A stretch of 64,000 bases of DNA, taken from the IMG/VR virus record IMGVR_UViG_3300034107_000273, positions 43,957 through 107,956 of that record. One strand, given 5' to 3'. Both the position numbers and the translations under genes were made by a program. Positions 52,344 to 61,443 of this stretch are shown piece by piece. The notes beneath the pieces were generated by a model. It was given only the letters and a program-made list of their open reading frames with translations, was not told the DNA's origin and made no database searches. Every line of letters begins with the position of its first letter. Positions within the stretch are counted from its first letter, which is position 1. This DNA is from a virus.

Positions 52344-53018
52344 ATGGATAATATAGAAGCTTCTGTTGTAATAAGAAAACCATCAATGACACCTTCTGGC
52401 TGGTTTGGCAATGGCAAAGAGATGATTGTTGAATTAGAAAATTTTATGACAGCCCAAGAGATAGAGTTTTTAGAGAAGGCTGCAAAGTCATTAACAATCT
52501 GGGATGTTACAGAAAGCCATGTAAATGAAAATGGAACAGTTGTTTATGATTCAGACTACTGGAAAGATAGGGTAGCAACAAGTCCAACACTTAATAAAAA
52601 TGATCCAACAATTGCCCCAGTGATTGCAGGATTGTTTGAAAGACTTAAGCCAATCGTTGAAGAGTTCTATAAGGTAAAGGTTACACCTACTGGTACAACT
52701 ATCGTTAGATGGCTTCCAGGGCAGTTTCAGAAGCCTCACGCAGACAAGGAACTACATGAAGGACCAGACGCTGGACTTCCAAATGATTTTCCAAACTATG
52801 ACCTATCAAGCTTATTTTACTTAAACGACGACTATGAAGGTGGGGAACTGTACTTCCCACTACAGGGTGTACAGTTTAAACCAAAAAAGGGTGCTGCTTA
52901 TTTTTTCCCAGGGGACATGAACTATGTACACGGAGTAACAGAAATCAAGAGCGGTATTAGATATACCTGCCCATTCTTCTGGGAAATTACAGAACATACT
53001 GGAGACAGGAAGCCATAA
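52344..53018 (+). CDS. 2OG-Fe(II) oxygenase, cluster member 3
   Basis: H132-x-D134 (PHAD), H196 (YVHGV) and R206 (GIRYTCPFFW) with LFYLNDDYEGGELYFP. Start at 52344 set by the -10. Confidence 0.9.
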   Translation: MDNIEASVVIRKPSMTPSGWFGNGKEMIVELENFMTAQEIEFLEKAAKSLTIWDVTESHVNENGTVVYDSDYWKDRVATSPTLNKNDPTIAPVIAGLFERLKPIVEEFYKVKVTPTGTTIVRWLPGQFQKPHADKELHEGPDAGLPNDFPNYDLSSLFYLNDDYEGGELYFPLQGVQFKPKKGAAYFFPGDMNYVHGVTEIKSGIRYTCPFFWEITEHTGDRKP

Positions 53019-53891
53019 ATGACAACATCAAACCTTGAAGCAGTAGAAATATATCCAAACATTCTTGTTTACAAAAACATGTTTAAAGATATTTCAAAAT
53101 CTTACAAGGTTTTAACAGATTCTTTAGTAGAGTCAGAAGACAGACTTTTTAGTCCTTGGACACAGTGGTCTATTTTTGGCGACTATTTAAACCCTATAGT
53201 TCCTAATTTTTCTATGTCAGATAGACATGGTAATTTAAAAAATATAGAGACTTCAACAGAGATTCAAGAAAGTCAAAAAAACTTTGTTATAGAGATGCTG
53301 GAAAATTTTCACTTGGTCACAGAGGACTATATTAAAAGACATGATATTGATGTAGATTTAAACGATACATCTGTAGATGAGCTTGGTAATACCGTACCTA
53401 CCTGGAGATGGACTGGAGGAACAGTGGGAAGGTATCACATAAGCACTGATTCAGAGCCTGTAGGGATGAGGTATCATTCAGATTATATGAGAGAGCAAGG
53501 AAGTTCTCCAGGCTATAAGTTTGTAATAACTTGTACAATTTATTTTAACGATGACTATGAAGGCGGAGAAGTAGACTTTGTGATGGGAGACAAACTTGTA
53601 AAGTACAAGCCAGAGGCTGGAGATCTTTTAGTCTTCCCATCGGGTCATCCAGACTACTTGACAGAAGAAGGTAAGCCGTACCTTCACGGGGTTATGCCAT
53701 CATACAATAATAATAAGTTTTTAGCAAGAATGTATTGGCAAAAATATCAAAAAGGGACAGATGAGTGGTATGAAAAAGAAGCAGAGTTTGGAAAAAAAGT
53801 CTGGGCAAAAATGCAGCCAGAACTAGAAGAACAGTTTAGACTAAAGCATCCACAAAGAGCAGTAATAGAAAATGGAGTGAGATTAAAATGA
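53019..53891 (+). CDS. 2OG-Fe(II) oxygenase, cluster member 4, 290 aa
   Basis: H153-x-D155 (YHSD) and H223 (YLHGV), with FNDDYEGGEVDF. The longest of the set: it carries an extra N-terminal region and a helical C-terminal tail (TDEWYEKEAEFGKKVW). It starts directly after member 3. Confidence 0.87.
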   Translation: MTTSNLEAVEIYPNILVYKNMFKDISKSYKVLTDSLVESEDRLFSPWTQWSIFGDYLNPIVPNFSMSDRHGNLKNIETSTEIQESQKNFVIEMLENFHLVTEDYIKRHDIDVDLNDTSVDELGNTVPTWRWTGGTVGRYHISTDSEPVGMRYHSDYMREQGSSPGYKFVITCTIYFNDDYEGGEVDFVMGDKLVKYKPEAGDLLVFPSGHPDYLTEEGKPYLHGVMPSYNNNKFLARMYWQKYQKGTDEWYEKEAEFGKKVWAKMQPELEEQFRLKHPQRAVIENGVRLK

Positions 53892-54643
53892 ACTTAAACA
53901 ATAAAGTTAGATTGACAAAAGATATTGTTCTTTATGAAAACTTTTTAACTAAAGAAGAGTCTGAAAAGATTATTCAAGTTTTAGATAAACAGTCTGAAAA
54001 TGGTGGTATTTCTTGGATGCCTATATCATTTTATGAATCATACTCTTCAGTTTTGCCACAAGACAACGATCAAGAAGTTATTGATGCTGGATTAAACCCA
54101 ACCATATTTTCAGACATTGAAAATGCAATGCCAGAAGCAATTGCATCAGTACATGGACTTGACCCAAAAACAATTTCAAAAATTGGATACCATACGCAAA
54201 AATGGGAGCCAGGAGCATATGCAAGAGTTCACTCAGATAATACTGACGAGCATGGTAACTCTGGAGCATTTACAAGAAGTAGATACGCTGGATTCTTATA
54301 CCTGAACGATGACTTTCAAGGTGGTCTTCTTAGATTCCCAGATCAAGACATAGAGATTAAACCACAGGTAGGAATGCTTGCTGTTTTTGATGGGGGATTT
54401 AACAACATGCACGAAGTATCTCTAATAGAAAGTGGAGTAAGATACACCATTGGGTCTTTCTGGGATGATAGAGAAGAGTCAGATTACCCACAAGAACTAC
54501 GAGATGCATGGGCTGCAGAAATGAAAGCTACTAGAGCAGAACAAGAAATTGAAAGAGCAGAATGGCAGGAGTTGCTTAAGCAGGGTTGGAAACTAGATAA
54601 AGATGGAAAAAAATACAAGTTAGAAGACATTGTAAATGATTGA
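53888..54643 (+). CDS. 2OG-Fe(II) oxygenase, cluster member 5
   Basis: H115-x-D117 (VHSD), H175 (NMHEV) and R185 (GVRYTIGSFW), core YLNDDFQGGLLRFP. A charged C-terminal extension follows. It overlaps both neighbours by 4 and 8 bases. Confidence 0.9.
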   Translation: MNLNNKVRLTKDIVLYENFLTKEESEKIIQVLDKQSENGGISWMPISFYESYSSVLPQDNDQEVIDAGLNPTIFSDIENAMPEAIASVHGLDPKTISKIGYHTQKWEPGAYARVHSDNTDEHGNSGAFTRSRYAGFLYLNDDFQGGLLRFPDQDIEIKPQVGMLAVFDGGFNNMHEVSLIESGVRYTIGSFWDDREESDYPQELRDAWAAEMKATRAEQEIERAEWQELLKQGWKLDKDGKKYKLEDIVND

Positions 54644-55295
54644 TACTTTTAAAAAACACTTAATAGATAGTGGGTATGAAGTTAAAGATATTACTCCAGA
54701 ACTATTCTCTGTTGAAAACTTTTTATCAGAAGATCAGATAAACACATTTTGGGATATTATTAATAGTACATCTCAAGAAGACTGGGAAGTAGAGTATCAC
54801 GCAAACCTAAAAAACTTTTGTATGCAAAAATTTGGTAGAGATGATGTAGACAATTTAGTTGCTGAAGGTAAGTTTGAAATTACTCAAAATTGGAAAGATA
54901 AAAACTTTAATATATCAAGTCATGAAATATACAGGCCATTATATGAGGGCATAAACTCAATGGTAGTAGAGTCTGATCCAGAGTTGGTTTTGAGTGGTTT
55001 TGCAACAATTCAAAGAATGCAAGCAGGAGTAGAGTTAAAAGCGCATACTGACCAAAGAACAGACCCATCTATAAAATACGCTACGATTGTGTATATTAAT
55101 GATAACTACGCAGATGGTGAACTGTTTTTTCCAAATCTTGATATCCAGTTAAAGCCTAAGCCAGGAACTATGTTATTTTTTCCAGGTAATGAGCAATATG
55201 AGCATGGAGTTAAGCACGTAGGAGAGGGTCCAATAAGATATGTTCTTGTTGGGTTTATTAAAGAAAAAAACTTTTATGAAAAAAATAAGTACTAG
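54636..55295 (+). CDS. 2OG-Fe(II) oxygenase, cluster member 6
   Basis: H137-x-D139 (AHTD), H190 (YEHGV) and R201 (IRYVLVGF), core YINDNYADGELFFP. Confidence 0.9.
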   Translation: MIDTFKKHLIDSGYEVKDITPELFSVENFLSEDQINTFWDIINSTSQEDWEVEYHANLKNFCMQKFGRDDVDNLVAEGKFEITQNWKDKNFNISSHEIYRPLYEGINSMVVESDPELVLSGFATIQRMQAGVELKAHTDQRTDPSIKYATIVYINDNYADGELFFPNLDIQLKPKPGTMLFFPGNEQYEHGVKHVGEGPIRYVLVGFIKEKNFYEKNKY

Positions 55296-55304
55296 GAGAA
55301 TCAA

Positions 55305-56039
55305 ATGAATAAAGAAATACTAGATCCAAAAGCATACTACTATACGGATGCTATTGAAGACTTTGATACCTTTAAAAAGGTTTGGAAAGAGTTAGACGAC
55401 CTTGAGCAATATACAGAGTCAGGTGTAAATGTTTGGAACCCTTGGACCGCCTCTAATGATAAAAATTTTATTTACGGAGAAACAAAAACATTTGATATTA
55501 ATGCGATAAATAGGCTTAGTGGAGAAGTAGCGGAAAAAAGTAAATATATTTACGATGCTATTATGACTACGATGTATAACGTTTGCAAAGACTACGCCTC
55601 TTCTTTAGGTGATTTTGACGAGCCAAGACTTTTCCCAACCTTTAATATAAAAAAGTACAATACTGGAGTTGGCATGGGCGCACATTTTGACCAGCTAGAT
55701 GGGGATAAGACATTAAGATACTCATTGGTTATGTACTTAAATGATGACTGTGAAGGCGGAGAAATTTCTTTTCAGTTAAAAGACTATGATGGCGGATGGA
55801 CAAGTGCAGATGGTTTCTCTAAAGGATCAGCACCAGCTGTAGATTTAGATTATGATATATCTGTTGCTAATGGTGCAATTGATTTTGGATTAAAACCAAA
55901 AGCAAATAGTGTAATTATATTTCCAGCATTTCCTCCATATTTTCACACGGCACATGTAGTAAAGTCTGGATTTAAGTATATGATTCCTGGTCACTGGATA
56001 CATAATGAAATGAATCTTAATCGCAACGAAAGCATGTAA
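55305..56039 (+). CDS. 2OG-Fe(II) oxygenase, cluster member 7 with insertion
   Basis: H127-x-D129 (AHFD), H214 or H217 as the distal ligand and K224. Between MYLNDDCEGGEISF and the distal His there is an insertion of about 35 residues (GGWTSADGFSKGS..), absent in the others, which may shape substrate choice. AGGAG precedes the ATG. Confidence 0.87.
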   Translation: MNKEILDPKAYYYTDAIEDFDTFKKVWKELDDLEQYTESGVNVWNPWTASNDKNFIYGETKTFDINAINRLSGEVAEKSKYIYDAIMTTMYNVCKDYASSLGDFDEPRLFPTFNIKKYNTGVGMGAHFDQLDGDKTLRYSLVMYLNDDCEGGEISFQLKDYDGGWTSADGFSKGSAPAVDLDYDISVANGAIDFGLKPKANSVIIFPAFPPYFHTAHVVKSGFKYMIPGHWIHNEMNLNRNESM

Positions 56040-56708
56040 ATGAAAACGGCAATCGTTACTGGATCTAGCAAGGGTGTTGGGTATGCAACAGTAAAACTGC
56101 TATCTGAAAGTGGATATAGGGTCATAGCAGTCTCTAGAGACTTATCAAGGGTATCTCAGATAGACTCTGATAATGTTGAAACATATCAACTAGATATAAC
56201 TGATTCAAAACAAATAGAAGAATTCTTTGAAAAATATAAAGACATAACCCTAGATCTTTTAGTTAATAATGCTGGTGGTGGATCTAGCCCAACAATGCTT
56301 ATCAATGAAACAATGGAAAATTTTAGAATTGCCTACGATATAAATGTTTCTGGACCAATGTATCTTTCTCAGCTTTTTGTTCCATGTATGCAAAGGTCTG
56401 ACTCACCAACCATTATATTTGTTAGTTCGTTAGGTGGAAAAGTTCCATATCGTAGTGGAGGAAACTATACAAACGCTAAAAGAGGCATGATGGCCCTAGT
56501 TGATACTATGCGATTAGAGTTTCCTGCATACGGTATTAAGGTTACTGAGATATGCCCTGGAACTATTGATACACTAATAGAAAAGCGTGAAATAGCACTA
56601 ACTGCTGAAGATCTTGCAGAGTCTATTAGATGGGTATCAGAGTTGCCAAGTCATTTTAATATTAATCATATTGAAATGAACCATATAAGCAGCAGTAAGT
56701 TTGCCTAG
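56040..56708 (+). CDS. Short-chain dehydrogenase/reductase
   Basis: The NAD(P)-binding TGSSKGVG, NNAGGG, catalytic Ser in VSSLGG and Y-x3-K in NYTNAKRG are all present. The length of 222 residues is normal. It follows the last oxygenase immediately, so it may oxidise or reduce a product of the modification pathway, or act on sugars. Confidence 0.88.
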   Translation: MKTAIVTGSSKGVGYATVKLLSESGYRVIAVSRDLSRVSQIDSDNVETYQLDITDSKQIEEFFEKYKDITLDLLVNNAGGGSSPTMLINETMENFRIAYDINVSGPMYLSQLFVPCMQRSDSPTIIFVSSLGGKVPYRSGGNYTNAKRGMMALVDTMRLEFPAYGIKVTEICPGTIDTLIEKREIALTAEDLAESIRWVSELPSHFNINHIEMNHISSSKFA

Positions 56709-56710
56709 AA

Positions 56711-57283
56711 CTAGGAAGGAAACCTAGTCATCCAAACCTTAGTCTTTGGCGTAATTCCATGCCAAGCAGACCAGTTTTTTCCACCGTTACTCATATGATA
56801 GGCAACCTGTGCATTAATAACAGGATTTAACAATTCACTGTTAAAGTTAATGCCAAACTTTGCCTTGCGATCATCCTTTAGCATTCCAATCATATTTATC
56901 TGGAATATACCGTAAGAATTGTCGCCAGTTTTTTCATTGCCATTAAAAGCCATTGGACGGCCATTAGACTCTTTTTTAGCTACCGCCCAAGCCTTCACAA
57001 GTCCATCACCACGAAAACCAACCGCATGTAGTAATTCTTTTAACTGACGATCTGTAAGGCTAACAGCATCTTGATATTTATGTAGAACGTTTAGGTCCTT
57101 TTTTACTGCTACCAGACTTCTAGGCTTAGAAACCAAAAAAACCGCCTTGGCGGTTGAAGGTTCAGACAGCGCTGGTTTACTTAGATTATTTTCAGTACTT
57201 AAAGCATTAGCTGCATTACTTAATGGTGCAATAAGCCCCAGTGCAGCAAGGATTCCAATCCAAATCTTTTTATCTCTTCTCAT
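56711..57283 (-). CDS. Secreted lysozyme-like protein (transglycosylase type)
   Basis: A signal peptide (KKIWIGILAALGLIAPLSNAANA) precedes a linker and a lysozyme-like domain from about residue 85: AVAKKESNGRPMAFNGNEKTGDNSYGIFQINM contains the catalytic Glu. It would act outside the membrane, unlike the CHAP endolysin. It is convergent with the SDR gene. Confidence 0.82.
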   Translation of the reverse strand: MRRDKKIWIGILAALGLIAPLSNAANALSTENNLSKPALSEPSTAKAVFLVSKPRSLVAVKKDLNVLHKYQDAVSLTDRQLKELLHAVGFRGDGLVKAWAVAKKESNGRPMAFNGNEKTGDNSYGIFQINMIGMLKDDRKAKFGINFNSELLNPVINAQVAYHMSNGGKNWSAWHGITPKTKVWMTRFPS

Positions 57284-57308
57284 AATAATAACCTCCTAGA
57301 GACTAAAG

Positions 57309-57343
57309 ATGCTACCCGTTGGTAGCACTATCTAAGTATAGCA
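57309..57343 (-). promoter_or_regulatory. Promoter and leader hairpin of the lysozyme-like gene
   Basis: Minus strand: TATACT near 57338 with TTGCTT 18 bp upstream. The leader forms TGCTACC-AAC-GGGTAGCA at about 57309-57330, then an AGGAGG site. The hairpin may be a control element. Confidence 0.6.
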
Positions 57344-57413
57344 TCAAAATTTCCCCAAAAGCAAGTTTTGGTGATATTTATTTAAATTATTTTAAATTGC
57401 TATTTGATCGTGG

Positions 57414-57419
57414 TATAAT
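57414..57419 (+). promoter_or_regulatory. Extended leaderless -10 (TGGTATAAT)
   Basis: Six bases before the ATG at 57426. Confidence 0.72.
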
Positions 57420-57425
57420 ATAAAA

Positions 57426-57836
57426 ATGGCTACATACAGAGGACAATCATCTACCTATGACATTGGTGAAAAACCACCATTTGTTAATTGGACAATCGTA
57501 AAAGGAGATACAGCATCTTTTAAGGTTTACCTAACAGATGATGCAAAAGAACCTTTAACTATTGATGACTGGGACATTGAAGTAGAGTTTAAAAGACCTA
57601 CCACTCCAGTTGATCCTCAAATAATTACAGATACCGCAAGCTTAATTTTTACAATTACACCAGAACAAGACCTAGATGATGCTGATGGTGAGTTTAAGGT
57701 TAATATAACTGCAGCACAATCCGCACAGCTAAGAACAAATGATATTTTTGATATTGAATTACGTCTTCCACAGAACACACTTGTTTGGACAGTTGCTCAA
57801 GGGAAGATTATTCTCCTTGAGGATGTTACAAACTAA
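57426..57836 (+). CDS. BppU-like baseplate/fibre protein, 136 aa
   Basis: FVNWTIVKGDTASFKVYLTDDAKEPLTIDDWDIEVEFKRP is the same domain as at 47.0 kb. First gene of the second fibre locus, overlapping the next by one base. Confidence 0.72.
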   Translation: MATYRGQSSTYDIGEKPPFVNWTIVKGDTASFKVYLTDDAKEPLTIDDWDIEVEFKRPTTPVDPQIITDTASLIFTITPEQDLDDADGEFKVNITAAQSAQLRTNDIFDIELRLPQNTLVWTVAQGKIILLEDVTN

Positions 57837-58057
57837 TGGCAACAGTTGTTATAAATAATAATACACCAGTTTTTACAACAGACATTAAAAGAGTTTATGC
57901 TCCAAATGTAGAAATTACCCAACCAATTCGTGGGGTAAGTATAAACTCAGTCCTACCATTTAGAATAAGACTTACAGCAATACAGATACCAACATCTATT
58001 GGCAATGTACCAGCGATTCCTTTGCAGATTATTGGTTTCTCTAACTATATACTTTAA
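57836..58057 (+). CDS. Small fibre-locus protein, 73 aa
   Basis: MATVVINNNTPVFTTDIKRVYAPNVEITQPIRG, beta-rich. Probably a fibre-base component by position. Confidence 0.6.
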   Translation: MATVVINNNTPVFTTDIKRVYAPNVEITQPIRGVSINSVLPFRIRLTAIQIPTSIGNVPAIPLQIIGFSNYIL

Positions 58058-58067
58058 TATCTTATGA

Positions 58068-58073
58068 TATAAT
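58068..58073 (+). promoter_or_regulatory. Leaderless -10 (TATAAT)
   Basis: TATAAT with TGA before it lies six bases before the ATG at 58080. Confidence 0.7.
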
Positions 58074-58079
58074 TCACAT

Positions 58080-58526
58080 ATGGCTAAATTATCAATTTCA
58101 AGCATCAAGGGTCTTTTTCAAACTGGAGATCGTCCAAGTCAAACAAATTATGAAGATTTGATTGACAGCACCTCTGCAAGATCAACAGACCTTGGTTCAG
58201 ACGGAAATAATGAGACTACAATCAACGGTATTGAGAACTCAACAATTTTTGATAACTTTTTAGCAAGTGAGTGGAGATCGGTGAAATATTTGATCTCAAT
58301 TAAAAAAGTTTCTGGTGGCGATAATAAATATTACGCTACAGAATTAACTATAGTCCCTGATGCTACAGATGTAAGCGTTAGTGAATATGGAACAGTAGAC
58401 AATGATGGGAATATTGGCACCATCTCCGTGTCTAGAGCAGGAAATACAGTTTCACTAACTGTAATTCCAGTGGGTGGATTGACCCCTATAACCTTGCGCT
58501 ATTTGCGTATTGGTTTGAAGGCTTAA
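58080..58526 (+). CDS. Fibre-associated protein, 148 aa
   Basis: The N-terminal part (ISSIKGLFQTGDRPSQTNYEDLIDS) is a motif common in phage fibre genes. The C-terminal 90 residues (FLASEWRSVKYLISIKKVSGGDNKYYATEL) match the end of the next, 791-residue protein, so the same head domain is used twice. Confidence 0.75.
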   Translation: MAKLSISSIKGLFQTGDRPSQTNYEDLIDSTSARSTDLGSDGNNETTINGIENSTIFDNFLASEWRSVKYLISIKKVSGGDNKYYATELTIVPDATDVSVSEYGTVDNDGNIGTISVSRAGNTVSLTVIPVGGLTPITLRYLRIGLKA

Positions 58527-58542
58527 CCTAAAGGAGATAAAA

Positions 58543-60918
58543 ATGGCAACAGTAACAAAAGATTTTAGAGTAAAAGCAGGACTGGTGGTTGAGGGATCAA
58601 CCGCGACTGTTAATGGAAAGAATATTATCACAGCAGGTGTCGTTGACGCTAAAGGTGATTTGATTGTTGGTAGTGCAGACGATGCAGTAGCACGTTTAGG
58701 CATTGGTACAAACGGTCAAGTACTTACAGCAAACTCAGGTGCAACATACGGAGTTGAGTGGGCAGCACCAGCAGCTGTTGGTGTTTTTGGTTCTTCAATT
58801 ACATTTGAAGGCACAACAGCAGATGATTACGAAACAACAATTGAAGTAGCTGATCCAACAGCTGACCGTACAATTACATTCCCAAATGCAACTGGTACAG
58901 TAGCACTTACTTCAGATATTACATCAGCAGTCAATGGAATTTCAACAACTGATATTGAAGAAGGAACTAACCTTTACTTCACAGATGAAAGAGCACAAGA
59001 TGCTGTAGGTAATGCAGTTGGAACTGGTCTTACTTATACAGACTCAACAGGTGCAATCTCTGTAACAGCAAATACTTATGATGCATACGGTTCAGCATCA
59101 GCAGTTGCTGGAGATCTTTCAACACACACAGGATCAACAGCAGCACACGGTGTAACAGGTGCGGTAGTTGGAACAGAAAATACACAAACTCTTACAAATA
59201 AGACACTTACAAGCCCAGTAGTTTCAGGACTTGCACTTTCAGATTCAAGCATTGTTTTTGAAGGTTCATCAGCAGATGCTAACGAAACAACACTTACAGT
59301 AGCAAATCCTACAGCAGATCGTACCATCACTCTTCCAGACGTAACTGGTACTGTTGTTACAACTGGTGATACAGGCTCTGTAACAAATACAATGCTTGCT
59401 GGATCAATCGCAAATGAAAAGCTTTCAAACTCAGCAATTACAATTAATGGTACATCAACATCTCTTGGTGGTTCACGCACACTAGGATCTGATGATATTG
59501 CAGAAGGTTCAACCAACAAATACTTTACAGATGAAAGAGCACAGGATGCTATTGGAACTGTAGTTGGAAGTGGTCTTGACTATGATGATACTACAGGAGC
59601 AATTTCTGTAGACCCTTCAGAATTCACACTAAACTCTGTAGGTGTTCCAAATGGTGCAGTATCTTTAAACAGCCAAAAAATCACAAACCTCGCAACACCA
59701 ACTGATGGAACAGATGCTGTAACAAAGGCTTATGTAGATGCAGCAACAGAAGGTCTTCATGTTCATGAATCAGCTCGTGCAGCAACAACAGTAAACGTTA
59801 ACCTAGCAAACGCTCTTGAAAATGGAGACACTCTTGATGGAGTTACTCTTGCAACTGGAGATCGTATTCTTGTTAAGAATCAGACAACACAATCTGAAAA
59901 CGGTATTTACGTAGTAGCAGCATCTGGTCAACCAGCTCGTGCTACAGACTTTGATACAGCATCAGAAGTTGACTCTGGTGACTTTGTATTTGTTTATTCT
60001 GGTACAGAAAATGGTGGAACTGGTTGGGTCCAAACAAATCGTCCAGCAACAATTGGAACAGATGCAATTGCATTTACACAGTTCTCAGGTGCTGGTACAT
60101 ATTTAGCAGGTAATGGTTTAACACTAACTGGTAATTCATTTAGTATTAATACAACTATTACAGCAGATTTAAGTACAGCGCAAACACTAACAAACAAGTC
60201 AATTAGTGGTTCAGCAAATACACTTACAAACATTCCAAATAATGCTTTGTCAAATTCTGCAATCACAATTAACGGAACATCAGTATCACTTGGTGGAACT
60301 CGCACTCTTGGATCAGATGACATTTCAGAAGGTTCTACAAACAAGTACTTTACTGATGAACGTGCACAGGATGCTATTGGAAATGTCGTAGGAACAGGCC
60401 TTTCATATAACGATACAACTGGTGCAATTTCTAACTCAGGTGTAACAGGACTTACTGGAACTACAAATCAGGTATCAGTATCTGCTGCAACTGGATCAGT
60501 TACACTATCTACTCCACAAGACATTCACTCTGCAGCATCTCCAACATTTGCAGCACTGTCTGTAGGATCAGGAGCACTAACTGCTGGTTCTGTAGTACTT
60601 CCAGATGCTCTTGTTGGTTCTGCTCTAGCAACTGCTGGAACTTCAGCAACAACAATTGATACATTCTCAGCATCAACATATACTGCTGCTAAGTATGTAA
60701 TTCAAATGAAAAAGGGTACTGACATTGAAGTAATTGAAATGTTGGTAGCAATAGACGGATCAAACAATGTTTATGTAACAGAGTACGCTAATGTACAAAG
60801 TAATGGTGAACTAGGAACAACAAACGCTGTTTATGACGGTGGAAATGTTCTTCTTCAAGTTACTGCAGCAGCATCAGATACAGCTGTTAAGGTAAGCAAG
60901 ACCTATATTGAAGCATAA
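58543..60918 (+). CDS. Large tail fibre protein, 791 aa
   Basis: Repeats of the type DRTITLPD-x-TGTV, YFTDERAQDAIG and TLTNKTL occur two or three times, typical of trimeric beta-helix fibres. A central KNQTTQSENGIYVV segment is common in phage fibres. The last 85 residues are the domain shared with the 148-residue protein. The start has a GGAGATAAAA site. Confidence 0.88.
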   Translation: MATVTKDFRVKAGLVVEGSTATVNGKNIITAGVVDAKGDLIVGSADDAVARLGIGTNGQVLTANSGATYGVEWAAPAAVGVFGSSITFEGTTADDYETTIEVADPTADRTITFPNATGTVALTSDITSAVNGISTTDIEEGTNLYFTDERAQDAVGNAVGTGLTYTDSTGAISVTANTYDAYGSASAVAGDLSTHTGSTAAHGVTGAVVGTENTQTLTNKTLTSPVVSGLALSDSSIVFEGSSADANETTLTVANPTADRTITLPDVTGTVVTTGDTGSVTNTMLAGSIANEKLSNSAITINGTSTSLGGSRTLGSDDIAEGSTNKYFTDERAQDAIGTVVGSGLDYDDTTGAISVDPSEFTLNSVGVPNGAVSLNSQKITNLATPTDGTDAVTKAYVDAATEGLHVHESARAATTVNVNLANALENGDTLDGVTLATGDRILVKNQTTQSENGIYVVAASGQPARATDFDTASEVDSGDFVFVYSGTENGGTGWVQTNRPATIGTDAIAFTQFSGAGTYLAGNGLTLTGNSFSINTTITADLSTAQTLTNKSISGSANTLTNIPNNALSNSAITINGTSVSLGGTRTLGSDDISEGSTNKYFTDERAQDAIGNVVGTGLSYNDTTGAISNSGVTGLTGTTNQVSVSAATGSVTLSTPQDIHSAASPTFAALSVGSGALTAGSVVLPDALVGSALATAGTSATTIDTFSASTYTAAKYVIQMKKGTDIEVIEMLVAIDGSNNVYVTEYANVQSNGELGTTNAVYDGGNVLLQVTAAASDTAVKVSKTYIEA

Positions 60919-60937
60919 TTAAGAAAAGAGGATAGAA

Positions 60938-61399
60938 GTGGCAACTGTAAATAAAGATTTTAAAGTAAAGCATGGTTTAGATGTAAACCAAGGCGGTACT
61001 TTTGGAGGAACTGTTACAGTTGCTACTCCTACCGAAAACACACATGCAACAACAAAACTTTATGTAGACACAAGAGCACCTGTTGCAACCCCAGCATCAA
61101 CAGCCCCAGCAACACCAGTAAATGGACAGTTATGGTTTGATACAGTATCACGTCATATCTCTGTATATTCTACTGATGCTGCTGACTGGATTATGATTGC
61201 AACATTTTCAGATACCGCTGATCTAAGACAACATATTCACGATACTGCAATTGACGGAACTGGACTTATTGTTTCAATATTTCAAGATGCAGGTTTCTAC
61301 GATTCAATATTTACATCAACTGAAATTGCAGGATTCTATGATTCAGACTACTGGAATAACAGCTACGACGGCGGAAGCCCATTAGATAATTTTAGTTAA
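60938..61399 (+). CDS. Small fibre-locus protein, 153 aa, GTG start
   Basis: The N-terminus MATVNKDFKVKHGL parallels the 791-residue protein's start (MATVTKDFRVKAGL), so they probably attach to the same site. NGQLWFDTVSRHISVYSTDAADWIMIA follows. Repeated GFYDS units near the end. Confidence 0.75.
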   Translation: MATVNKDFKVKHGLDVNQGGTFGGTVTVATPTENTHATTKLYVDTRAPVATPASTAPATPVNGQLWFDTVSRHISVYSTDAADWIMIATFSDTADLRQHIHDTAIDGTGLIVSIFQDAGFYDSIFTSTEIAGFYDSDYWNNSYDGGSPLDNFS

Positions 61400-61443
61400 T
61401 TATCTGATATAATACTATAAGACACCTAAAGAGGAGACTATAA

